Positions 44,296-52,376 of a stretch of DNA of 64,000 nt are shown one piece after another. This DNA comes from Pseudomonas segetis (GTDB lineage Bacteria > Pseudomonadota > Gammaproteobacteria > Pseudomonadales > Pseudomonadaceae). A program made the position numbers and the translations under genes. Every line of letters begins with the position of its first letter. Position 1 is the stretch's first letter. The stretch lies in assembly GCF_900188155.1 (NCBI RefSeq), contig NZ_FZOG01000008.1, positions 1 through 64,000 on the forward strand, in the 5' to 3' direction. A model generated the notes under the pieces. The model made no database searches. It was not told the origin of the DNA and worked only from the letters and a program-made list of their open reading frames with translations.

Positions 44296-46269
44296 ATGGC
44301 CGGTTTGATTCCACAGTCTTTTATTGATGACATGCTCAACCGCACCGACATCGTCGAAGTGGTGAGTTCGCGCATCCAGTTAAAAAAGGCCGGCAAGAAT
44401 TACACCGCCTGCTGCCCGTTCCATAAAGAGAAGACCCCTTCCTTTAGCGTAAGCCCGGACAAGCAATTCTATTACTGCTTCGGCTGTGGCGCTGGCGGCA
44501 ACGCACTCGGCTTTGTAATGGATCACGACCAGCTTGATTTCCCGCAAGCCGTCGAGGATCTGGCCAAACGCGCCGGCATGGAAGTACCCCGCGAAGAAGG
44601 CGGACGCAACCACAAGCCACGCCAGCCAACAGACTCACCGCTGTATCCGCTCTTGACCGCAGCCGCAGAGTTCTACCGCCAGGCACTAAAAAGCCATCCA
44701 CAGCGCAAAGCCGCCGTCGACTACCTCAAGGGACGCGGCCTGACAGGTGAAATCGCCCGCGACTTTGGCCTGGGCTTTGCCCCACCCGGCTGGGACAACC
44801 TGCACAAATACCTGGCCAGCGACAATCTCCAGCAAAAAGCCATGATTGACGCCGGTCTACTGGTGGAAAACGCTGAGAGCGGCAAGCGCTACGACCGCTT
44901 TCGCGACCGGGTGATTTTCCCGATTCGCGACAGCCGTGGTCGAGTGATTGCATTTGGCGGGCGGGTATTGGGCGACGACAAGCCCAAATACCTGAACTCT
45001 CCAGAAACCCCGGTTTTCCACAAAGGCCAAGAGCTTTACGGGCTATACGAAGCACGCAAAAGCAACCGTGACCTCGATGAAATAATGGTCGTCGAAGGCT
45101 ACATGGACGTCATTGCACTCGCCCAACAAGGCCTGCGCAATGCAGTCGCGACACTTGGCACCGCGACCAGCGAAGAGCACCTCAAGCGCCTGTTTCGCAT
45201 AGTGCCAAGCGTATTATTTTGTTTTGACGGCGACCAAGCCGGACGCAATGCGGCATGGCGGGCCCTGGAGGCCACCCTGCCCAACCTGCAGGACGGCAGG
45301 CGCGCACGTTTTTTATTTTTACCGGACGGCGAAGACCCGGACACCCTGGTTCGCAGCGAAGGCACAGAGGCCTTTCGCGCACGAATCAACCAGCAAGCCC
45401 AACCATTGGCCGATTACTTTTTCGAGCACCTGAGCGAAGAAGCTGATCCACGCTCACTGGAAGGCAAGGCACACCTGGTCACCCTCGCCGCCCCAATGAT
45501 CGAGAAAGTTCCAGGCAACAACCTGCGCATCCTGATGCGCCAGCGCCTGAGTGAAATTACCGGTCTTAGCGGTGAAACAGTCAATCAAATGGCGCCTGTC
45601 CACAGCCATCAAGAGACCGGCGCGACAAATGATTTCGCGGATATTCCGGATAGCGCGTATTTCGATGGGCAACCGGATTACAACGACTACCAACATGCTG
45701 AACCAGAGCTAAGCTTTGAGTTCAGCAACCAGGAAAAGAGCAAAGGCAACTGGAAGAAACAGGACGGCAAGTGGAGCAAGAAAGGTCGTGACGATTTCCA
45801 ACCCCGAAAACCCCGCACGGTTATCAGTGTTGAGTCACCCAACATCAGCGCACTGCGCACACTGCTCCACCATCCTGAACTTGCGCAACAGGTCGAAAAT
45901 GTCAGCCATTTCGCTGCAGAAGACGACACTTACGCACAACTTCTCGTCGCCTTGGTTGGCGCGCTACAGAAAAACCCGAGCCTACGCTCACTGCAACTGA
46001 TTGCGCGCTGGCACGGCACCGAACAAGGACGTTTATTACAGGCACTCGCAGAAAAGGAATGGTTAATTGATCACGACAACCTTGAACAACAGTTTATCGA
46101 CACCATAACTAGACTTGCACACAACCAGTCGCAAAGACGGCGTGAACAGGCCTTGCGCAGTGTCATGCAAAAGCGTCCCAGCGAACTGACCGATGAGGAA
46201 AAAGCACTGCTCAGAGAACATTACAGCAGCCCTTCCTCAAAGAGCGAGAAGAGCTCAACTGGCGCTTGA
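44296..46269 (+). CDS. dnaG: DNA primase
   Basis: Makes RNA primers at the replication fork with DnaB helicase. 657 aa. Zinc-binding domain with Cys40, His43, Cys61, Cys64 (CCPFHKEKTPSF..YCFGC). Polymerase core with the RNAP basic motif and the TOPRIM elements VVEGYMDVIAL and FCFDGDQAG. A divergent linker rich in Asp/Lys lies at about residues 435-510, and a C-terminal DnaB-interacting helical domain ends the protein. Confidence 0.97.
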   Translation: MAGLIPQSFIDDMLNRTDIVEVVSSRIQLKKAGKNYTACCPFHKEKTPSFSVSPDKQFYYCFGCGAGGNALGFVMDHDQLDFPQAVEDLAKRAGMEVPREEGGRNHKPRQPTDSPLYPLLTAAAEFYRQALKSHPQRKAAVDYLKGRGLTGEIARDFGLGFAPPGWDNLHKYLASDNLQQKAMIDAGLLVENAESGKRYDRFRDRVIFPIRDSRGRVIAFGGRVLGDDKPKYLNSPETPVFHKGQELYGLYEARKSNRDLDEIMVVEGYMDVIALAQQGLRNAVATLGTATSEEHLKRLFRIVPSVLFCFDGDQAGRNAAWRALEATLPNLQDGRRARFLFLPDGEDPDTLVRSEGTEAFRARINQQAQPLADYFFEHLSEEADPRSLEGKAHLVTLAAPMIEKVPGNNLRILMRQRLSEITGLSGETVNQMAPVHSHQETGATNDFADIPDSAYFDGQPDYNDYQHAEPELSFEFSNQEKSKGNWKKQDGKWSKKGRDDFQPRKPRTVISVESPNISALRTLLHHPELAQQVENVSHFAAEDDTYAQLLVALVGALQKNPSLRSLQLIARWHGTEQGRLLQALAEKEWLIDHDNLEQQFIDTITRLAHNQSQRRREQALRSVMQKRPSELTDEEKALLREHYSSPSSKSEKSSTGA

Positions 46270-46277
46270 GCCCAATT

Positions 46278-46305
46278 CCGAGGTATAATCCTCGGCTTGT
46301 TTTTA
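46278..46305 (+). terminator. Hairpin with TATAAT loop and T-run between dnaG and rpoD
   Basis: CCGAGG TATAAT CCTCGG is a perfect inverted repeat whose loop is a consensus -10 hexamer, followed by CTTGTTTTTA. It could be a partial terminator of dnaG transcripts, or a -10 for a promoter of rpoD. I see no good -35 at 16-18 bp. Confidence 0.45.
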
Positions 46306-46336
46306 GCCCGCCAAGACCTTCAATGGATAGGGTGTT

Positions 46337-48181
46337 ATGTCCGTAAAAGCTCAACAGCAATCTCGTTTGAAAGAATTGATCAGCCGCGGTCGTGAGCAGG
46401 GTTACCTGACTTACGCGGAGGTCAATGACCACTTGCCGGAGGATATTTCCGATCCGGAACAGGTGGAAGACATCATCCGCATGATCAACGACATGGGGAT
46501 CAACGTATTCGAGAGTGCTCCCGATGCGGACGCTCTGTTGTTGGCTGAAGCCGACACCGACGAAGCTGCCGCTGAAGAAGCCGCAGCCGCACTCGCAGCC
46601 GTTGAAACCGATATCGGCCGCACCACTGATCCGGTGCGGATGTACATGCGTGAAATGGGCACCGTGGAACTGCTTACCCGCGAAGGCGAGATCGAAATCG
46701 CTAAACGCATAGAGGAAGGCATCCGCGAAGTTATGGGCGCTATTGCCCATTTCCCAGGAACAGTCGACAGCATTCTTGCCGAATACAACCGCGTCACCAC
46801 CGAAGGTGGTCGTCTGGTTGAAGTCCTCAGTGGTTATATTGACCCGGACGACGGCACCTTGCCTGCCGAAGCGGCTGCACCGACACCTGCAAAGGACGAT
46901 AGCGCAGACGACAAAGACGATGACGACGACAGCGATGACGGCGACGACGAGGAAGAAGAAGGCGACGGCGGTCCGGATCCGGAAGAAGCCCTGCGCCGCT
47001 TCACCGCAGTAGCTGAACAGCTCGAAATTGCCAACAAGGCACTGAAAAAGCATGGTCGCGGCAGCAAACAGGCCAATGTCGAGCTCAAGGCTCTGGCTGA
47101 ACTGTTCATGCCCATCAAGCTGGTGCCCAAGCAGTATGAAGCACTGGTTGTGCGTCTGCGTGACGCGCTTGCGCGCCTTCGCGGCCAAGAACGCGCCATC
47201 ATGCAGATATGTGTTCGCGATGCGCGCATGCCGCGTGCCGATTTCCTGCGCCAGTTCCCTGGCAATGAAATCGACGAAAGCTGGGCTGAAAACCTGGCTA
47301 AAGGCAAGGCCAAGTATGCCGAAGCCATTGGCAATCGCGTTGCCGATATTCAGCGTTGCCAGCAAAAGCTGGTGGCTTTGCAGGCAGAGTGCGACCTGAC
47401 GCTGGCTGAAATCAAAGACATCAATCGGCGCATGTCGATCGGTGAAGCCAAGGCTCGTCGCGCCAAGAAGGAAATGGTTGAGGCTAACCTGCGTCTGGTT
47501 ATCTCCATCGCCAAGAAGTACACCAACCGTGGCCTGCAATTCCTCGACCTGATCCAGGAAGGCAACATCGGCTTGATGAAGGCTGTGGACAAGTTCGAAT
47601 ACCGTCGCGGCTACAAGTTCTCGACCTATGCAACCTGGTGGATTCGCCAGGCGATCACTCGTTCCATTGCTGACCAGGCGCGGACCATCCGTATTCCTGT
47701 ACACATGATCGAGACGATCAACAAGCTCAACCGCATCTCCCGCCAAATGCTGCAGGAAATGGGACGCGAGCCGACGCCGGAAGAACTGGGCGAACGCATG
47801 GAAATGCCTGAGGACAAAATCCGCAAGGTATTGAAGATCGCTAAAGAGCCGATCTCCATGGAAACCCCGATCGGCGACGACGAAGATTCGCATTTGGGCG
47901 ACTTCATTGAAGACTCCACCATGCAATCGCCAATTGATGTGGCGACCGTGGAAAGCCTCAAGGAAGCTACCCGTGAAGTACTCTCCGGCCTAACTGCACG
48001 TGAAGCCAAGGTACTGCGCATGCGCTTCGGCATCGACATGAATACCGACCACACCCTTGAAGAGGTAGGTAAACAGTTCGATGTAACGCGTGAACGTATT
48101 CGTCAGATCGAGGCCAAGGCGCTGCGCAAGTTGCGCCACCCGACACGAAGCGAGCACCTACGCTCCTTCCTCGACGAGTAA
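46337..48181 (+). CDS. rpoD: RNA polymerase primary sigma factor sigma70
   Basis: Housekeeping sigma factor. 614 aa, with region 1.1 at the N-terminus (LKELISRGREQGYLTYAEVNDHLPED), region 1.2 (DPVRMYMREMGTVELLTREGEIEIAKRIE), and an acidic non-conserved insert (DDKDDDDDSDDGDDEEEEG, about residues 195-215). Regions 2.1-2.4 (NLRLVISIAKKYTNRGLQFLDLIQEGNIGLMKAV..), 3 and 4.2 (EEVGKQFDVTRERIRQIEAKALRKLRHP) follow. Followed by a strong terminator. Confidence 0.98.
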   Translation: MSVKAQQQSRLKELISRGREQGYLTYAEVNDHLPEDISDPEQVEDIIRMINDMGINVFESAPDADALLLAEADTDEAAAEEAAAALAAVETDIGRTTDPVRMYMREMGTVELLTREGEIEIAKRIEEGIREVMGAIAHFPGTVDSILAEYNRVTTEGGRLVEVLSGYIDPDDGTLPAEAAAPTPAKDDSADDKDDDDDSDDGDDEEEEGDGGPDPEEALRRFTAVAEQLEIANKALKKHGRGSKQANVELKALAELFMPIKLVPKQYEALVVRLRDALARLRGQERAIMQICVRDARMPRADFLRQFPGNEIDESWAENLAKGKAKYAEAIGNRVADIQRCQQKLVALQAECDLTLAEIKDINRRMSIGEAKARRAKKEMVEANLRLVISIAKKYTNRGLQFLDLIQEGNIGLMKAVDKFEYRRGYKFSTYATWWIRQAITRSIADQARTIRIPVHMIETINKLNRISRQMLQEMGREPTPEELGERMEMPEDKIRKVLKIAKEPISMETPIGDDEDSHLGDFIEDSTMQSPIDVATVESLKEATREVLSGLTAREAKVLRMRFGIDMNTDHTLEEVGKQFDVTRERIRQIEAKALRKLRHPTRSEHLRSFLDE

Positions 48182-48185
48182 GACT

Positions 48186-48217
48186 AAAAACCCCGGTAAA
48201 TTTACCGGGGTTTTTAT
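48186..48217 (+). terminator. Intrinsic terminator after rpoD
   Basis: AAAAACCCCGGTAAA / TTTACCGGGGTTTTT, a long near-perfect stem followed by a T-run, 5 bp past the rpoD stop. Confidence 0.95.
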
Positions 48218-48292
48218 TTTCTGGTTCCCAGTAAAGTAAGACCCAGACTACACTCAGGCTTATCTACCTACTCGATACGGACTACGCAAGTG

Positions 48293-51200
48293 ATGCGGCA
48301 ATTGCCAGCCATTATCCTGTTTGGTCTGACGCTCTGGGCATCAGCCGCAGCGGCACTGACATTAACCCCCACTGAAGAAAAATGGCTGCAGCAGCACCCC
48401 ATACTGCGCCTCGGCATAGACACTTCCTGGCCGCCCTTCGAGTTCCGTGATGAGCAAGGCAAGTATCAAGGCCTCGCCGCAAGCTATATCAGCCACATCG
48501 AACAAAGCCTCAAGGTAAAAGTCAGGCCCGTCGAACCCCGAGACTGGAGCGCGGTGCTCACGCTCGCCAAGGCTGGCGATATCGACTTGCTCCCAGGCAT
48601 CATGTCGACACCCGAGCGGCGAAAGTACCTTGCCTTTACCCGTCCCTACCTGGATTTCCCCATTGTCATCCTGGCACGCAATGACGGACCACAGCCAAGC
48701 GACCTCAAAGCGCTTTACGGCTTGAAAGTTGCCGTCGTCAAGGACTACGCGCCACACGAACTGCTGCGCGCCAACAACCCGGACCTGAACTTGCTGCCCT
48801 TGCCTTCTGTGGACGCCTCCCTGCAAGCCCTCAGCACCGGCCGCGCGGATGCCCTGGTCGGCGATCTTGCCTCAAGCGTCTGGCGCCTGCGCCAGCTGAA
48901 GCTCGAAGGTGTTTCAATCACCGGTGAAACGCCTTACCGCTACCAGTTGGCGATGGCCACCCCAGCAAGCAACCAGGTGCTGGTTGGCATACTCGACAAA
49001 GTCTTTGACGAGATGAGCGCTGAACAAGTCGATGAGTTGCAGAAACCCTGGATTGGCGGCGTAATCGATAATCGCAATCACTGGCGTGAAGTACTGATCT
49101 ACGGCCTGCCCTTTATTGCGGCGCTGCTCGCCATATTGCTGAGCGTTGTAATCAACAACCGTCGCCTGAACACCGAGGCCAGCAAACGCCGCCTGATCGA
49201 GCAGGAGCTGCGCGCAAGCGAGCATCACTATCGCAGCCTGGTCGAAAACCTGTCGGCCATCACCTGGGAATCGACGGCAGACTCCCCCTGCTACGCCTAC
49301 GTTTCCCCCCATGCCGAAGTTCTCCTCGGCTACCCGCTTGAGAACTGGAAGAGGCCGGGCTTTTGGCAAAGTATCTTGCATCCCGAGGACGCAGCCAGAA
49401 CCGTAGCCTTCACCAGTGCAGAAACCGCCGCTGGCCGCGACCATAGCCTCGACTATCGTTTGCTGGCCAAGGATGGGCACACCGTCTGGGTACGTGACAT
49501 CGTGACCCTGAGCAGGCAAGAAGACACCCTGACCTTGCGCGGCTTGATGATCGACATCAGCGAAGCCAAGCGCACTGAGCAGGCACTGCTTGTCTCCAAG
49601 CAGATGTTTATTTCGGTATTCCAGCAGTGCCCGGACATCATGGTTATTGCCGATCGCAAGAGCGGCAAGCTACTTGAAGTCAACCAGGCATTTGAACAAC
49701 AAACCGGTATCAGCAGCGACCAGGCGATGGGGAAAACCCCATACCAACTCAATATCTGGGGCAGCAAAGGCGCAGATATCGAGTTTAATCAAAAAATGAC
49801 AAATGGCTCGCTTCGCGATCTCGAACTGCCATTTCGGCGCAGCAACGGCGAGCTATTTACCGGCCTGATCTCAGCTGAAGCACTCAATCACTCTGACAAG
49901 AGTACGCTGGTCGTTGTTATCCGCGACATCAGCCACATACGTCGCACTCAACAAATGCTTGAGCTGTCCGAGGAAAAATTCGCCAAGGCATTCCATGCAT
50001 CCCCGGACGGCATGCTGATTACCCGCGCCGAAGATGGCGTCTTGCTTGATGCCAATGAAGGATTCGCCCGCATAACCGGGTTCAGTGCAGACCAAGTATT
50101 GAATCGCTCAACCCTGGAGCTCGGACTCTGGAACGACCCCGAACAACGCGCCTATATACTGCAGCAACTCAAGAACCACGGCAGTGTGCGCGATTACACC
50201 GCGACGATCAGGACAAGCAATGGCGCCATCCGTATTTGCGAGCTTTCAGCCCAGCTTATGACCATCGGCAACCAGGCTTGCCTGCTCACCATCGCCCGCG
50301 ACGTGACAGAGCGGCAAGTCATGCAGGAAAAACTCCTGCAAGCCGCCACCGTGTTTGAAAATACGGCCGAAGGCGTGATGATTACCGACACCCGCCAATA
50401 CATCACAGCCATCAACCGCGCCTTTACCCAAATCACCGGGTTCAGCGAACTTGAAACCCTGGGCAAGCACGCCAGCATGCTGTCGTCAGGTCGTCATGAC
50501 CGCAGCTTCTACGCCGGCATGTGGCAACAACTCAACCTCAACGGCCATTGGCAGGGCGAGATCTGGAACAAGCGCAAAACAGGCGAGGTATTCCCGGAAT
50601 GGCTCACCATAAGCGCGGTGCGCAACAGCCTTGATGAAATCACTCACTATGTGGGCGTATTTGCTGACATCACACCGCTGAAACAGGCGCAAGCCAAACT
50701 GGATCACCAGGCCCACCACGACTCATTAACCGGCCTGCCCAATCGCCTGCTATTCGAAACACGGCTCAGAGCCGAACTTGAAGACTGCAATGCAGGTGGA
50801 CGCCAAGGCGCCGTGTTGTTCATGGACCTGGATCGGTTCAAGCACATCAACGACAGCCTCGGCCACCCCATTGGCGACCAACTGCTTAAAAGCATTGCCG
50901 AGCGCCTCAAGTCCCAACTGGGCGAACAGGACACAATTGCCCGGCTTGGTGGTGATGAATTCATCCTTCTTCTACCTGGCTTGAGCACCCATGAACAGGC
51001 ATCGCAAACCGCCGAAAACCTCCTGGCCTGCTTCAACCAGGCATTTATCGTCAAACAGCATCAGTTCTTTATCAGCGCCAGCATCGGCCTGTGTCTCTAC
51101 CCAAGTGACGGCCAAGATGTCGCCGCCCTCGTCAAGAACGCCGACACGGCCATGTACCAGTCCAAAGCCAAGGGCCGCAACCGCCTTGAGCTGTACACCC

Positions 51201-52027
51201 CTGAGCTGTCCTCTATCGCGACCGAGCGCATGAACCTTGAAATTGGTTTGCGCCACGCCTTGGAGCACGGCCAACTGCATGTGGTCTACCAACCCAAGTT
51301 CAGCCTCGGTGACAACCAATTGATTGGCGCCGAGGCCTTGGTACGCTGGGCACACCCGAAACTGGGAGAAATCCAGCCGGATCGCTTTATACCGGTGGCC
51401 GAGGAATGCGGCTTGATCCTCCCGCTTGGCAGCTGGATGCTGGAACAATCCTGCAGGCAGATGGCTGAATGGCAGGCCTCTCATGCCCCGTTCGGCGCCA
51501 TAGCAGTCAACCTGGCCGGGGAACAGCTACGCCAGCCGGACCTTGTTGAAATGATCGCAGCCATGCTCAAACGCTATGGCTTGGCTGCCAACCTGCTCCA
51601 GCTGGAGATTACCGAAAGCTTCATCATGAACCAGACAGAAGATGCCCTCGAGACACTGCATCGACTCAAGGATCTCGGTCTGCAACTGGCAATCGATGAC
51701 TTCGGCACCGGCTACTCATCACTGAGCTACCTCAAGCGCCTCCCCTTGGACACGCTGAAGATAGACCAGTCGTTTGTCCGCGGACTTCCGCAAAATCCCC
51801 ACGACGCAGCAATTGCCCGCGCCATCATCGCCTTGGGCCACAGCCTGCAGCTCAGCGTAATTGCCGAAGGCGTCGAAACCCAAGCCCAGGCGCAGTTCCT
51901 AGCCGACGCAGGCTGTGAACAGATACAGGGCTTTTTCATAAATCGCCCCCTGTCTGCCCAACTTTTTGCAGATAAATTCCTTCAACCGAAGCGATCAGTT
52001 GGCATGACACGAAAGGCGCCGGTATAA
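48293..52027 (+). CDS. rmcA: Sensor diguanylate cyclase/phosphodiesterase, RmcA-like
   Basis: Membrane c-di-GMP enzyme of about 1244 aa, the size and position of P. aeruginosa RmcA (PA0575), which tunes biofilm matrix to redox state. Order: signal peptide; periplasmic SBP_bac_3 domain (about 30-250, LRLGIDTSWPPFEF); membrane segment (about 270-290); four PAS domains (about 305-800); GGDEF; EAL. The cyclase motif GGDEF is intact, but the inhibitory RxxD site is replaced by GEQD. The EAL part has GAEALVRW, TESFIMN and DDFGTGYSSL, so it should be an active phosphodiesterase. A GTG one codon earlier (48290) is an alternative start. The tRNA promoter overlaps its 3' end. Confidence 0.9.
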   Translation: MRQLPAIILFGLTLWASAAAALTLTPTEEKWLQQHPILRLGIDTSWPPFEFRDEQGKYQGLAASYISHIEQSLKVKVRPVEPRDWSAVLTLAKAGDIDLLPGIMSTPERRKYLAFTRPYLDFPIVILARNDGPQPSDLKALYGLKVAVVKDYAPHELLRANNPDLNLLPLPSVDASLQALSTGRADALVGDLASSVWRLRQLKLEGVSITGETPYRYQLAMATPASNQVLVGILDKVFDEMSAEQVDELQKPWIGGVIDNRNHWREVLIYGLPFIAALLAILLSVVINNRRLNTEASKRRLIEQELRASEHHYRSLVENLSAITWESTADSPCYAYVSPHAEVLLGYPLENWKRPGFWQSILHPEDAARTVAFTSAETAAGRDHSLDYRLLAKDGHTVWVRDIVTLSRQEDTLTLRGLMIDISEAKRTEQALLVSKQMFISVFQQCPDIMVIADRKSGKLLEVNQAFEQQTGISSDQAMGKTPYQLNIWGSKGADIEFNQKMTNGSLRDLELPFRRSNGELFTGLISAEALNHSDKSTLVVVIRDISHIRRTQQMLELSEEKFAKAFHASPDGMLITRAEDGVLLDANEGFARITGFSADQVLNRSTLELGLWNDPEQRAYILQQLKNHGSVRDYTATIRTSNGAIRICELSAQLMTIGNQACLLTIARDVTERQVMQEKLLQAATVFENTAEGVMITDTRQYITAINRAFTQITGFSELETLGKHASMLSSGRHDRSFYAGMWQQLNLNGHWQGEIWNKRKTGEVFPEWLTISAVRNSLDEITHYVGVFADITPLKQAQAKLDHQAHHDSLTGLPNRLLFETRLRAELEDCNAGGRQGAVLFMDLDRFKHINDSLGHPIGDQLLKSIAERLKSQLGEQDTIARLGGDEFILLLPGLSTHEQASQTAENLLACFNQAFIVKQHQFFISASIGLCLYPSDGQDVAALVKNADTAMYQSKAKGRNRLELYTPELSSIATERMNLEIGLRHALEHGQLHVVYQPKFSLGDNQLIGAEALVRWAHPKLGEIQPDRFIPVAEECGLILPLGSWMLEQSCRQMAEWQASHAPFGAIAVNLAGEQLRQPDLVEMIAAMLKRYGLAANLLQLEITESFIMNQTEDALETLHRLKDLGLQLAIDDFGTGYSSLSYLKRLPLDTLKIDQSFVRGLPQNPHDAAIARAIIALGHSLQLSVIAEGVETQAQAQFLADAGCEQIQGFFINRPLSAQLFADKFLQPKRSVGMTRKAPV

Positions 52028-52028
52028 T
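51999..52028 (+). promoter_or_regulatory. Promoter of the tRNA gene
   Basis: -35 TTGGCA (51999-52004), 18-bp spacer, consensus -10 TATAAT (52023-52028), 15 bp before the mature tRNA 5' end. It is embedded in the last codons of the rmcA-like gene. Confidence 0.7.
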
Positions 52029-52042
52029 CCGCCAGCTTCTGA

Positions 52043-52119
52043 GGGCCTATAGCTCAGTTGGTTAGAGCAGAGGACTCATAATCCTTTGGTCCACGGTTCG
52101 AGTCCGTGTGGGCCCACCA
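52043..52119 (+). tRNA. tRNA with CAU anticodon, probably tRNA-Ile2
   Basis: 77-nt cloverleaf with encoded CCA. Acceptor stem GGGCCTA / TGGGCCC, D-arm GCTC..GAGC, anticodon loop CTCATAA, T-arm CACGG TTCGAGT CCGTG. CAU can mean Met or lysidine-modified Ile2. The C4-G69 and C5-G68 acceptor pairs are the ones TilS uses to recognise tRNA-Ile2 in E. coli, so Ile2 (reading AUA) is favoured over elongator Met. It marks the boundary to accessory DNA. Confidence 0.9.
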
Positions 52120-52218
52120 TATGAAACAACGACTTAAGCCCACCACCCCAGTGGGCTTTTTCGTTTTCAGCCATTTTAGTCCCCGCTTTAGTCCCCACAT
52201 CTCATCTCTGCTCCCGCT
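52054..52218 (-). pseudogene. Relic of a tyrosine-integrase C-terminal tail reading into the tRNA
   Basis: On the minus strand a frame of about 54 codons, open from 52218 to a TGA inside the tRNA D-arm, encodes WGLKRGLKWLKTKKPTGVV... and ends WWAHTDSNRGPKDYESS... Proteins ending this way are typical of integrases whose 3' end is the tRNA att site. An alternative frame gives VGTKAGTK and a GPHGLEPWTKGL end, also seen in such tails. No integrase body remains upstream, because TrlF coding sequence begins at 52377. It is interpreted as an attachment-site scar, so it marks the island edge. Confidence 0.5.
52136..52162 (+). terminator. Intrinsic terminator after the tRNA
   Basis: AAGCCCAC / GTGGGCTT stem with a 7-nt loop and TTTTTCG, 17 bp past the tRNA. 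Confidence 0.85.
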
Positions 52219-52376
52219 TTACCCCCCCTCAACGCCTCACTCCACCTTTGTTGCGAGCTAAGCACACTCTATGGCTTCTCAATCCTGCCCCGCCTGGAGA
52301 CTATGAAGACACCGCTAGGCAATTACTTCGGCTTCTTATAGATTGCTTAGCTTGGCAAAGCACCGAAGGGAATCTC

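Noticed and set aside
46211..47926. 571-codon open frame antisense to rpoD and the end of dnaG
   Set aside because: Phe/His-rich antisense shadow over two certain genes.
52248..52376. N-terminal extension of TrlF from a TTG at 52248
   Set aside because: Residues before MADEFDV are not PHP-like and the ATG at 52377 has a good ribosome-binding site.
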